In this document: in pieces, positions 36,430-44,237 of the stretch | How the letters are laid out: every line of letters starts with the position of its first letter | Numbering within the stretch: position 1 is the stretch's first letter | DNA from: Bacteroidales bacterium | GTDB lineage: Bacteria; Bacteroidota; Bacteroidia; Bacteroidales; Marinilabiliaceae | DNA: 64,000 nt | Assembly (NCBI GenBank): GCA_003249255.1 | Contig: QKJP01000036.1 | Coordinates: forward strand, 207,889-271,888 | Reading direction: 5' to 3' | The notes under the pieces: model-generated | Told to the model about the DNA's origin: nothing | Databases searched by the model: none | Seen by the model: only the letters and a program-made list of their open reading frames with translations | Translations under genes and position numbers: made by a program

Positions 36430-37818
36430 TTACATATCTACTTCTTCGATTCTGGGTTCAATCTTCCTTTTAAATTGTTCCAGTAGTTTTGCTCTTACAT
36501 CTTTTAAGGCATAATCTATATTTCCGGGTCTTGCACCTTTAATTCCGGAAAGTTGATCGGTAAATATTTCAATTTCTGAGTCAGCATCACTGATTGAAAT
36601 GGATAAATCGGCAAAAACGATATAAAGCGAATAACCTTGACCTTTTTTAGCTTCACCCTCACTAAAGTTGGTATTTATTTTTACGATAAAATCGGCTGTT
36701 TCTTTATTGGTCGTAAAGGTGAAAAAGCTTTCGTTGAGTTCTTTTCTTATTTGGCTGGCAAAGATGTGATTAGTTGTTTCTTTTTCAAAAACCGTTTCTT
36801 TCGAAATAAGATATGCTGTAGATTTTAAAACATCTATTTGTATTTGCGTAGATGGAAGCTGTTTCGCTGGAAAAAAGATGCTTAAAACTTTCTGGTCTTC
36901 TTCTGAGCTTCCTTCCGTTAAAATCGAATTGAAATCAAAACACGCACAGAGTTCTTGGGTCTTACGTTTGGATATTAATCTGGTGATAGAAACTTTGGCG
37001 GTGCCATCCGGAAAGGTTTTTGATTGGGGAACTAGCTCACCTTCGCCTTTGGTAAATTTGTACTCAAGTGGAAAGTTAGCCAAAGGCATTTTCTGTCCGA
37101 TGTCGTTCGTTAATGTTGCTGAAATGGAAATTGGTACCTCCATCTGCTTTGAGAATTGGATTTGGAAGCTGCGTTGGGACGGTACAATTTCAATTCTCCT
37201 GAACACATCTTGAACTGTTGTCGAAATTTGTGTTCCAACATTGGTTGTTCCATCCAAGCTTTTGTAAGTCAAATCGTCTTCCAAATGATCTTTAAGGCTT
37301 AGTGCGGCTTTCCCAAGTAAGTGAAGGGCCGAATAGGCGTCATAATTTTCCAATGCTTTTTTTGCATCTGCAATATAGGATGAAGCCATCATTTTTGCTT
37401 TATCCAGTTTCATCTCTCGCATTCTCTTGTACTTATCCTTTGAGAGACGGGTCATCACCCAATATTCATTTTTATCTTCCCAGGTTAAAACTTCATAACC
37501 TTCCAATGTTTCTTGAACCGAGGTGTTTATTTTTGCTTCATATTCTTCCTTAAACTCAAAATTACTTTCCATTTGGTGTAGAACTGAGTTGGATGATATT
37601 GTGACTTTTATCTCACTGGTCATTTCTTTTAGCGCCATGTCGCGTGCGCCTTTTTTATAACTTAGTTCACTGCCGCTTTTTGGTTTCATGCCAATGCCCA
37701 TGTAGAAAGTTTGGTCATTAGGGCGTTGTTTTACCCAATCAGGTTTTTTTTTAGCGAAACTGTTTAGAGATGTTAAGGATAATATTATCAGGCAGGTACA
37801 GAGTTTAAGGTGTTTCAT
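36430..37818 (-). CDS. secreted LPP20-like domain protein
   Basis: 462 residues with a signal peptide (cleaved near NSFAKKK). Residues about 28-145 match the LPP20/FlgT-N style pattern: PDWVKQRPNDQTFYMGIGM, a long helix ARDMALKEMTSEIKVTISS and a strand YWVMTRLSKDKYKRMRE. The middle has Ig-like strands (about 225-290) and the C-terminal third is mixed alpha/beta. Periplasmic or outer-membrane associated by inference. It is followed on the same strand, upstream side, by recX at 16 nt. Confidence 0.65.
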   Translation of the reverse strand: MKHLKLCTCLIILSLTSLNSFAKKKPDWVKQRPNDQTFYMGIGMKPKSGSELSYKKGARDMALKEMTSEIKVTISSNSVLHQMESNFEFKEEYEAKINTSVQETLEGYEVLTWEDKNEYWVMTRLSKDKYKRMREMKLDKAKMMASSYIADAKKALENYDAYSALHLLGKAALSLKDHLEDDLTYKSLDGTTNVGTQISTTVQDVFRRIEIVPSQRSFQIQFSKQMEVPISISATLTNDIGQKMPLANFPLEYKFTKGEGELVPQSKTFPDGTAKVSITRLISKRKTQELCACFDFNSILTEGSSEEDQKVLSIFFPAKQLPSTQIQIDVLKSTAYLISKETVFEKETTNHIFASQIRKELNESFFTFTTNKETADFIVKINTNFSEGEAKKGQGYSLYIVFADLSISISDADSEIEIFTDQLSGIKGARPGNIDYALKDVRAKLLEQFKRKIEPRIEEVDM

Positions 37819-37834
37819 AATGAATGGGTTGGAG

Positions 37835-38320
37835 TTATTGTTCTTCTAATAGCGTTTCAATTACTTTATAGGTTAAATCCGTTTCAAATCCTCTGGATTG
37901 TGCAAATCGAATTAATGCCGCTTTGGTTTGCCAAAAGTCTTTGTTTTTAAGCTTTTTATGTTTAGTCTTCAATAGAGCAGTTAAACATTCCTGATAGTCA
38001 AGCTCATTAATCTCGTTTAAAGCATTTTGAATGTTTTTCTTATCAACTTCCATGCCATTTAGCATGTAGCTAATTTTAATTTTACCCCATTGGTTAAATC
38101 TGAATTTATCTCGAACGTAATACTGGGCAAAGCGACTTTCATCAATATACTTTTCCTTTACTAAATAAGAAAGTGCATCCTCTATTTCTGAATCAGAAAG
38201 TTCCCAATTTTGCAATTTTTTTCGAATATCTGAAAGACATCGTTCTTTTTGTGCACACAAGGCAGCGGCTTTTTCAAGAGCTTTTTTATAATCCATGCTA
38301 ATAATTTCCCATCTATTCAC
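37835..38320 (-). CDS. recX: regulatory protein RecX
   Basis: 161 residues of three-helix repeats typical of RecX, a modulator of RecA filaments. KAAALCAQKERCLSDIRKKL and YIDESRFAQYYVRDKFRFNQWGKIKI are family patterns. The ATG at 38320 overlaps the preceding lipoprotein gene by 8 nt. A start at 38296 (MDYKKALEKA) would remove the overlap and fits the family N-terminus well, so the exact start is open. Confidence 0.88.
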   Translation of the reverse strand: MNRWEIISMDYKKALEKAAALCAQKERCLSDIRKKLQNWELSDSEIEDALSYLVKEKYIDESRFAQYYVRDKFRFNQWGKIKISYMLNGMEVDKKNIQNALNEINELDYQECLTALLKTKHKKLKNKDFWQTKAALIRFAQSRGFETDLTYKVIETLLEEQ

Positions 38321-38873
38321 GATGTGAAAAGAAAAGTGTATCGGAAGCAGTTTTTAGGATAAGTGATTCTTTCGTAAGTTTCTCAATTATCCATTTAGTT
38401 GGATTTTCAGGACTTGGGGTTTGTTGTTTGTCATTAATGTATTTTTCAATTGAAACGGTATCGGGACTGATTTGCCCTAAGCCTTCTTTTTTTAGTCCGT
38501 AAATTAAACCCAGAGGTTTACCCTCTTGAATGGTCATGAGGGAGCCTGAATTGTTGATTATTGCCTCACTCGTTAACCAATTCATGGAGATGATTTTTAT
38601 TGATGATAGGTTTATTGTATCATTCAATAACGACCATTCACCTGAGCACTTTATGGTATCATGCTGATGATTAGAAGTTGGTACAGATAAAGTATAGCTT
38701 AAATTGTGGTTAAAGTCAATTGCTTCTATGTTGGAGTCTCCTGATTCTAGAAACCATTGGCCTGAAGTTAATCTTTCGAATTTATCAAGGGTTGTTTTGT
38801 TTTCGTCCTTTTCTTTATGACATGCTAGTAAAGCAAACAATAGGAATGTGACTGGTATTAATTTTTTATACAT
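38313..38873 (-). CDS. putative lipocalin-like lipoprotein
   Basis: 186 residues. Lipoprotein signal peptide MYKKLIPVTFLLFALLAC (Cys18). The mature part begins KFERLTSGQWFLESGDSNIEAIDFN and contains SGEWSLLNDTINLSS, resembling the lipocalin-like domains of Bacteroidota lipoproteins. Upstream of, and possibly translationally coupled to, recX. No known function. Confidence 0.65.
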   Translation of the reverse strand: MYKKLIPVTFLLFALLACHKEKDENKTTLDKFERLTSGQWFLESGDSNIEAIDFNHNLSYTLSVPTSNHQHDTIKCSGEWSLLNDTINLSSIKIISMNWLTSEAIINNSGSLMTIQEGKPLGLIYGLKKEGLGQISPDTVSIEKYINDKQQTPSPENPTKWIIEKLTKESLILKTASDTLFFSHRE

Positions 38874-38999
38874 GCCATCAAATTATGATAATCAAATTTA
38901 ACTAATGAATTTTTATTGAATGGTATTTTCAAAAGCTCTCTTTTGAAAATATCTAGTTGTAAGAAAAACTAAGACGAATTTAGGTATTTTGTGAGAAAC

Positions 39000-39031
39000 A
39001 AAAAAAGCTTCCTGTTTTCAAGAAGCTTTTT
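39000..39031 (-). terminator. terminator of tRNA-Leu
   Basis: Minus strand: stem AAAAGCTTC/GAAGCTTTT followed by T run, directly downstream of the tRNA. Confidence 0.8.
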
Positions 39032-39042
39032 GCTGATTTAAG

Positions 39043-39124
39043 TACCCAGAGCCGGGATCGAACCGGCACGGGTTGCCCCACTGGTGTTTGAGACCAGCGC
39101 GTCTACCTATTCCGCCATCTGGGC
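39043..39124 (-). tRNA. tRNA-Leu (CAA)
   Basis: Minus strand reads GCCCAGATGGCGGAATAGGT at the 5' end and closes with TCTGGGTA. Anticodon arm CTGGT-CTCAAAC-ACCAG gives anticodon CAA; the long variable arm (82 nt total) fits a class II leucine tRNA; T-arm GGTTCGATCCC is present. CCA is not encoded. Confidence 0.93.
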
Positions 39125-39334
39125 ATGATACTTAAATATCAATTTTTTGCGAGTGCAAATATAGAGGAAACATTGGTATTTGCAAATCATTTGTGAAATA
39201 TTATTAGATAATAGTATTCAATGTACTGATGCCCAATGGTACCAATGAGAATTAGTTTCTATACTTTTTCCAAGTTTTCGGTTGGATTCATTACGATAGG
39301 ACTTAAGCAACTTTATAATACTTAGGTTTGATGC

Positions 39335-39342
39335 TATCTTTG
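39335..39342 (+). promoter_or_regulatory. -7 element (TATCTTTG) of recO
   Basis: Exact TAnnTTTG match ending 4 nt before the recO ATG, implying a nearly leaderless transcript. Confidence 0.5.
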
Positions 39343-39346
39343 TAGA

Positions 39347-40063
39347 ATGGAGACTTCAAGAGGAATTGTATTAAATCATATTAAGTATAAGGAAACTAGT
39401 ATAATAGTTCATATTTATACTGAGTTATGGGGTAGGCAAGGGTACATTGTAAACCGCGTAAGATCTTCAAAAAATAAAGGTTTAGCCGTTTTGCTTCAGC
39501 CCCTGACTATTATTGAAATGCAAGTTAGCCACAAGTCCAAAGTGTCCTTACAACGCATTAAAGATTTTCGGGTTCTTCATCCTCTCAATACGATACCATT
39601 CGATCAAACCAAACGCGTGATCGCTTTCTTTTTAACCGAAATGATGAGTAAAGTACTGAGAGAGGAAGAGCGAAATGCGAATTTGTTTAATTTTATTCAT
39701 CGTGCAATCGATGTGTTTGATGAAGGGATAGGTGGAGCTCATAATTTTCATTTGTTCTTTTTGTTTCAGCTCAGTCGTTTTTTGGGTTTTTATCCGGGAG
39801 AACTCAAAGATGTTCATTTTTTTGACTTGCTTAATGGTCGTTTTTCTGAACTTCAGCCTTTGCATGGATCTTTTTTAGAGGGTAAGTCCTTAGCATTATG
39901 GAAAGCTTTGTATGGTTTGAATATAACCTCTCTTGAAGGTCTTAAGTTGTCGTCTGAAAACAGAAACCTTTTATTGGATCATTTGTTAACTTATTATAAC
40001 CTTCATATTGATGGTTTGGGGGAAGTGAAATCTTTAAATGTTATCAGACAATTATTTGGATAA
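39347..40063 (+). CDS. recO: DNA repair protein RecO
   Basis: Mediator that loads RecA on SSB-coated DNA. The 238 residues start METSRGIVLNHIKYKETSIIVHIYTELWGRQGYIV, the OB-fold of RecO, with a helical C-terminal part. The zinc-binding cysteines of some RecO proteins are absent, as in other Bacteroidota. Single gene. Confidence 0.93.
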   Translation: METSRGIVLNHIKYKETSIIVHIYTELWGRQGYIVNRVRSSKNKGLAVLLQPLTIIEMQVSHKSKVSLQRIKDFRVLHPLNTIPFDQTKRVIAFFLTEMMSKVLREEERNANLFNFIHRAIDVFDEGIGGAHNFHLFFLFQLSRFLGFYPGELKDVHFFDLLNGRFSELQPLHGSFLEGKSLALWKALYGLNITSLEGLKLSSENRNLLLDHLLTYYNLHIDGLGEVKSLNVIRQLFG

Positions 40064-40189
40064 GAAGAATGTGACAACGAGTTTTATTCGATTCTATGGA
40101 ATTGTTTAAAACTATATTGGCATTCAGGTGACATTTGTTTGCTTTCTTACTAAATTTATAATTCACCACTAATTCTAAGTTTTTGAGTT

Positions 40190-41332
40190 ATGAATGTAAG
40201 AACTAAAATACCTAATATAGAGACTAACTATTATGAGTATATCCGTCCTATGATCGAAGAGTATGGTGCCATTGACATGGCTCAGGGTTATACCGGATTT
40301 CATTGTTCACCTCGTTTAATAGAATTAGTAGGAAAACATTTGTCTGAAGGTTTAAATCAGTTGTCGCCATGCGAGGGTGAGTATATTCTACGAGATCGGC
40401 TCTCGAAAAAAATACATTCTTTATATGGACGTATTTATAACCCGGAAACTGAAATAACCATTACCTCCGGTTCAGCTCAAGCCATCTATACAGCTATTTC
40501 TTCTTTTGTGAAAGAAGGAGAAGAAGTACTTATTTTTGAACCCGCCAATATTAATTATGCTGCTGCTGTTGAGATGTGTGCTGCGCAACCCGTATTTGTG
40601 CCGATGAAATCTCCTGATTTTCATATCGATTGGGAAGAAGCTCAGAAGTTAGTTTCAACCAAAACAAGCATGTTAATAATCAACACGCCTCATGCCCCTA
40701 CCGGATGGTCGATGAGTGAAATTGATATGCTTCGATTACAACGCTTGGTAAACGGGACAAAGATCATCATATTAAGTGAAGAAACCTTTGAACATATTGT
40801 ATTTGATGGCGAAGTGCACCAGAGTATGTCACAATATCCGGTTTTGGCTGAACGTAGTATTTGTGTTTTCTCATTTGGTGAAACCTATCATATTACCGGG
40901 TGGCAAATGGGATACTGTGTTGCTCCGGCTGAATTAATGCAAAAATTTAGGAAAGTACATCAGGTGATTTTGTACAGTGTAAATTCACCTTTTCAATTGG
41001 CATTAGCTGATTTTTTAACGGAAGAAGATGAATACCGCAAATTGAATTCTTTTTACCAGCACAAACGGAATCTTTTCACAAGTTTTTTCGAAGACAGCAA
41101 ATATAAGTTAGTACCAAGTAAAGGAACTTTTTTTCAATTAATTGATTTTAGTTCAGTATCGAATGTAACTGATCGTGAGTTTGCACTTAGCTTAATTGAA
41201 AATCATGGAGTTGCCTCTGTTCCGCTGAGTATTTTTTGTCATGAACGCTCGAAAAAGCAGATTGTTAGGGTGAATTTTGCCAAGCCCGATGAAGTGTTAA
41301 AAGAGGCGGCTAGCCGATTATTAAAAGTGTAG
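40190..41332 (+). CDS. fold-type I aminotransferase homologue lacking the PLP lysine
   Basis: 380 residues aligning over its whole length with class I/II aminotransferases of the methionine aminotransferase (YbdL) type: DMAQGYTGFHCSPRLIE, ITSGSAQAIYTAI, NTPHAPTGW, SFGETYHITGWQMGYC. Relative to aspartate aminotransferase, N194 of NPTG is A169, D222 is E197, Y225 is F200 and the Schiff-base K258 is E231. Only the substrate-carboxylate arginine (R360, for R386) is kept. The protein therefore should not form an internal aldimine. The frame is intact and codon use looks normal, so it appears maintained rather than decaying. Possible roles are a scaffold, a binding protein or a different chemistry. 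No operon partners. Confidence 0.85.
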   Translation: MNVRTKIPNIETNYYEYIRPMIEEYGAIDMAQGYTGFHCSPRLIELVGKHLSEGLNQLSPCEGEYILRDRLSKKIHSLYGRIYNPETEITITSGSAQAIYTAISSFVKEGEEVLIFEPANINYAAAVEMCAAQPVFVPMKSPDFHIDWEEAQKLVSTKTSMLIINTPHAPTGWSMSEIDMLRLQRLVNGTKIIILSEETFEHIVFDGEVHQSMSQYPVLAERSICVFSFGETYHITGWQMGYCVAPAELMQKFRKVHQVILYSVNSPFQLALADFLTEEDEYRKLNSFYQHKRNLFTSFFEDSKYKLVPSKGTFFQLIDFSSVSNVTDREFALSLIENHGVASVPLSIFCHERSKKQIVRVNFAKPDEVLKEAASRLLKV

Positions 41333-41471
41333 ATAATCTCATCAGATTTTTTTCTTGAAGAACTGCTCTCTTTGTATTTAAAGTTCAGAGATTAGTATTA
41401 TGAATGTTTAAATCTGAGATATTCGTTTTATAATCACATCTATTTTTATAGTTTTGTGTTCCATTTACGAT

Positions 41472-41543
41472 GGTCTCGTAGTTCAACGGATAGAATAGCA
41501 GTTTCCTAAACTGTAGATATGGGTTCGATTCCCGTCGGGACTA
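41472..41543 (+). tRNA. tRNA-Arg (CCT)
   Basis: Acceptor strands GGTCTCG and CGGGACT, anticodon arm GCAGT-TTCCTAA-ACTGT giving anticodon CCT, and T-arm GGGTTCGATTCCC. 72 nt, CCA not encoded. Its 3' part and following terminator are duplicated about 450 nt downstream. Confidence 0.92.
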
Positions 41544-41583
41544 CAAAAAAAGCTTGTGAGTTTTCTTGCAGGCTTTTTTTATT
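41493..41583 (+). repeat. direct repeat, copy 1 (tRNA-Arg 3' part plus terminator)
   Basis: From GAATAGCAGTTTCC in the tRNA D-loop through the terminator GCTTGTGAGTTTTCTTGCAG and T run. It is repeated at 41940-42033 almost without change except extra A residues. The two copies bracket the GIY-YIG gene. Confidence 0.9.
41550..41581 (+). terminator. terminator of tRNA-Arg
   Basis: Imperfect stem AAGCTTGTGAG/TTGCAGGCTT followed by seven T; the same terminator recurs after the broken tRNA copy (about 42000-42031). Confidence 0.75.
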
Positions 41584-41608
41584 ACCTTCTAATTATAACC
41601 AAACACAA

Positions 41609-41887
41609 ATGGAAAAACTTTTTAGCCAAGAAGAATGGTATGTGTATGCTTTGTTTTCAAAGAACCATCGCCGCATATATGTAGGAATGTCTTCTGTTCC
41701 GGATGAAAGATTAAGGCAGCATAATACTGGTCAAGTAAAATCTACAAAAGGATATATTCCGTGGGAACGATTCTATATTGAAAAAGTAGGAGCAAGATTA
41801 AAAGCACGCGAACGAGAAAAGGAACTGAAAAGAACAAGTGGTAAAAGATTTCTACGTTCTCTTCTGGAAGAATTTCAAAAAGTTTAA
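41609..41887 (+). CDS. GIY-YIG nuclease family protein inserted next to tRNA-Arg
   Basis: 92 residues from MEKLFSQEEWYVYALFS. The GIY and YIG elements read YVY (11-13) and YVG (24-26), followed by ERLRQHNTG with the conserved Arg and by KGYIPWERFYIEKV with a candidate catalytic Glu. A longer frame from 41519 would start inside the tRNA and is rejected. Single-domain GIY-YIG proteins next to duplicated tRNA ends are, as I recall, a recurring arrangement in Bacteroidota and look like small homing-type elements. Function as a mobile nuclease is inferred. Confidence 0.85.
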   Translation: MEKLFSQEEWYVYALFSKNHRRIYVGMSSVPDERLRQHNTGQVKSTKGYIPWERFYIEKVGARLKAREREKELKRTSGKRFLRSLLEEFQKV

Positions 41888-41906
41888 ATACAAAATGATT
41901 TTCAAA

Positions 41907-41992
41907 GTTCGACGGATACCTGCCTCGCCGTCAGGCAGGGAATAGCAGTTTCCTAAACTGTAGATATGGGTTCGATTCCCGTCGGGACTACA
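41907..41992 (+). pseudogene. truncated tRNA-Arg copy with palindromic insertion in the D-loop
   Basis: GTTCGACGGATA (41907-41918) matches the functional tRNA's GTTCAACGGATA with one change. A 21-nt palindrome (41919-41939, arms CCTGCC/GGCAGG) then interrupts it, after which the sequence continues GAATAGCAG through the tRNA 3' end identically. The first nine bases, including the 5' acceptor strand, are missing, so no functional tRNA can form. Confidence 0.85.
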
Positions 41993-42033
41993 AAAAAAAA
42001 AGCTTGTGAGTTTTCTTGCAGGCTTTTTTTATT
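41940..42033 (+). repeat. direct repeat, copy 2
   Basis: Second copy of the tRNA-Arg 3' part plus terminator; differs from 41493-41583 only by a longer A run. Its end overlaps the stop of the convergent DUF2007 gene. Confidence 0.9.
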
Positions 42034-42283
42034 CTTCAACTAATAGTTCTTTATAAGCCGATTTACTGATTAATTTGTGTGCTTTTTCATAATCAGCAGA
42101 GGTTACTTTGATTTGCATACTTTCATAAAAACTATTAGCTCCCATGGAAGTTGAGATGAAAGATGATGCCGGATTTTCGGACTCAAGCAAAGAGTAAATA
42201 TTCTCATTTTCAAGTATTCTTTGAATTTCTTCTCCCAGTGGGCGATTATCAATGTGTAGCAAGGTTATAATATCATTTTTCAT
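42029..42283 (-). CDS. DUF2007-like small protein
   Basis: 84 residues. The pattern (LLHIDNRPLGEEIQRILENENIYSLLES ... ANSFYESMQIKVTSADYEKAHKLI) fits the putative signal-transducing DUF2007 family, which has a PII-like ferredoxin fold. No known function. Its 3' end lies inside the duplicated tRNA-Arg terminator, so the duplication reached the edge of this gene. Confidence 0.7.
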   Translation of the reverse strand: MKNDIITLLHIDNRPLGEEIQRILENENIYSLLESENPASSFISTSMGANSFYESMQIKVTSADYEKAHKLISKSAYKELLVEE

Positions 42284-42492
42284 ATGGATAACTATTTAAT
42301 TAATAAAGGAATGATAATGCAAAATATAACTTTTTTTTAATGTTGTCGTAATGCATTTTTATATATCGATTTATTATCTGCTTCATATGATAATTATTAA
42401 GTTCCGGAGAAGTGAAAATTTATTGAAACTATGCATTGGTTCATAATTTCAATTTCATATGAAGCTTTGTAAATAAATATAAAAACTATTGT

Positions 42493-44064
42493 ATGAAATT
42501 TAAAACCATTACAGCGCAAATTATATCGGTTTCCTTAAGCCTTATCATTTTGATGGCTTTATCAATTACTTTACCGTTGGGATACTTATCGTATCAAGAG
42601 GGGATATATAAAATGGAAAGCCTAAGTTCTTTGCTTTATAAAGATTATGATACTCAAATAAAACAACAAGTAGAGACGGTAAGTAGTTTGGTTAATTCGG
42701 TATATAAAAAGTTTTTATCAAAAGAGCTTACTGCAGAAGAAGCAAAATCTATGGCGGCTGATTTAGTACGTGAGTTGTCTTATGGAAATGGTGGATATTT
42801 TTGGATTGATACAAGAGATGGGACCAATGTTGTACTTTTGGGTAAAGAGACGGAAGGTACAAATCGAATTCATGCTATTGATAAAAAGGGTAATGCATTT
42901 ATAAAAAATATTATAGAAGTAGCTGTCGACGGTGGTGGATTTACCGAATATTGGTTTCCCAAAAAGGGGGAAGAAGAAGCATCGCCAAAGAGAAGTTATT
43001 CTCTTTATTTTGAACCGTTTGATTGGGTTATTGGGACCGGTAACTATGTGGATGAGATTGAGGAGCATGTTTCTCTTGAAAGAGAAAAGGAACTGGTGCG
43101 CTTAACAAATATGCTTTGGCTCATGTTTGGTGTTACCGTTTTTGTTTTAATTATTGCTGTTATTGGTGCAGTTATATTTGGGCGTAGTTTTTCACGACCT
43201 ATTCAGAATTTAACTGAAAAGACAATTCAACTGTCAAAGGGAAATTTAAACATCAGCTTTAAAGCAGATCGCATGGATGAAATTGGGGTGTTACAATCTG
43301 CACTAAATAATACCATAGTAAAATTAAAGGAAGTCATTAGTGAAGTTGTTGAAAACTCCAAAAATGTCGAAACGGCAAGTAGTGGTCTTAAATCTACCGC
43401 TTCCTTGCTTTCCGAAGGGGCTAATTCTCAAGCTTCATCCACGGAGGAGATTTCATCATCTATAGAAGAAATGACTGCAAATATTGAGTCCAATGTAGAA
43501 AATACACTCGAAACTAAGAAAGTTGTTCAAAAAGTAAAAGCAAGTTGGGATACGTTAGGGTCAACCATGCAAACGAATCTTAATTCGATGCAAAACATAA
43601 GAGAGCATAGTAATAAAATTAATGATATTGCTTTTCAAACAAATATATTAGCTTTGAATGCTGCTGTAGAGGCGGCAAGAGCTGGTGAAGCAGGACGTGG
43701 TTTTGCTGTTGTAGCACAAGAAGTAAGGAAGTTGTCTGAGTTTACAAAGACCGCTGCTAATGAAATTGATGGATTAACTGATAATAGTTTGAAATCAGCA
43801 GAAGAATTATGGCATAAATTAGAAGTGCTTCTTCCTGAAATGGAAAAAGTGGTTGATAGTATAGATGAAGTTACTGTTGCATCTAAAGAACAAGAAGCCG
43901 GAGTAGGACAAATAAATAATGCGGTTATGGAGCTGGTTGGAGTAACCTCTCAAAATGCTGCTTCTTCCGAGGAATTAGCTTCATCCGCCGAAGAGATGGC
44001 TAATCAATCAATTCAGCTAAATAAGGTTATTTCCTTTTTCAACATCACCAAGGAAATGGATTAA
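42493..44064 (+). CDS. methyl-accepting chemotaxis protein with sCache_2 sensor
   Basis: 523 residues. Membrane helix about 9-31, periplasmic single Cache domain about 35-195 ([12 protein letters not shown] ... [21 protein letters not shown] is the sCache_2 signature), second helix about 207-230, HAMP about 232-285. The cytoplasmic signalling domain has the tip [32 protein letters not shown]. sCache_2 receptors often bind small organic acids; ligand unknown. No che genes are adjacent. Confidence 0.93.
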   Translation: MKFKTITAQIISVSLSLIILMALSITLPLGYLSYQEGIYKMESLSSLLYKDYDTQIKQQVETVSSLVNSVYKKFLSKELTAEEAKSMAADLVRELSYGNGGYFWIDTRDGTNVVLLGKETEGTNRIHAIDKKGNAFIKNIIEVAVDGGGFTEYWFPKKGEEEASPKRSYSLYFEPFDWVIGTGNYVDEIEEHVSLEREKELVRLTNMLWLMFGVTVFVLIIAVIGAVIFGRSFSRPIQNLTEKTIQLSKGNLNISFKADRMDEIGVLQSALNNTIVKLKEVISEVVENSKNVETASSGLKSTASLLSEGANSQASSTEEISSSIEEMTANIESNVENTLETKKVVQKVKASWDTLGSTMQTNLNSMQNIREHSNKINDIAFQTNILALNAAVEAARAGEAGRGFAVVAQEVRKLSEFTKTAANEIDGLTDNSLKSAEELWHKLEVLLPEMEKVVDSIDEVTVASKEQEAGVGQINNAVMELVGVTSQNAASSEELASSAEEMANQSIQLNKVISFFNITKEMD

Positions 44065-44237
44065 CGAGTTGCGTTATTCTTTTCTAAAAATGTTCTATTT
44101 TTCACAATGGAGTATTTTCAGTGAACGCTAGGTGAAGACTGAGCAAATAATTTCTATTAGATGAACGATTTAGGAGATAATATATACGTGATTTTTTGTT
44201 TCTCTAATACGACTAACCCAAAGTATATTATTGTTTT

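Noticed and set aside
36430..37818. Flagellar FlgT assignment for the LPP20-like protein
   Set aside because: No flagellar genes are present in the window and the similarity is limited to the general LPP20-like fold pattern.
40190..41332. Calling this gene an active methionine aminotransferase
   Set aside because: The PLP-binding lysine and three other cofactor positions are substituted, so the standard function is not supported.
41519..41887. Longer GIY-YIG reading frame beginning MGSIPVGTTKKACEF
   Set aside because: It starts inside the tRNA-Arg gene and runs through its terminator; the ATG at 41609 gives the complete nuclease domain.
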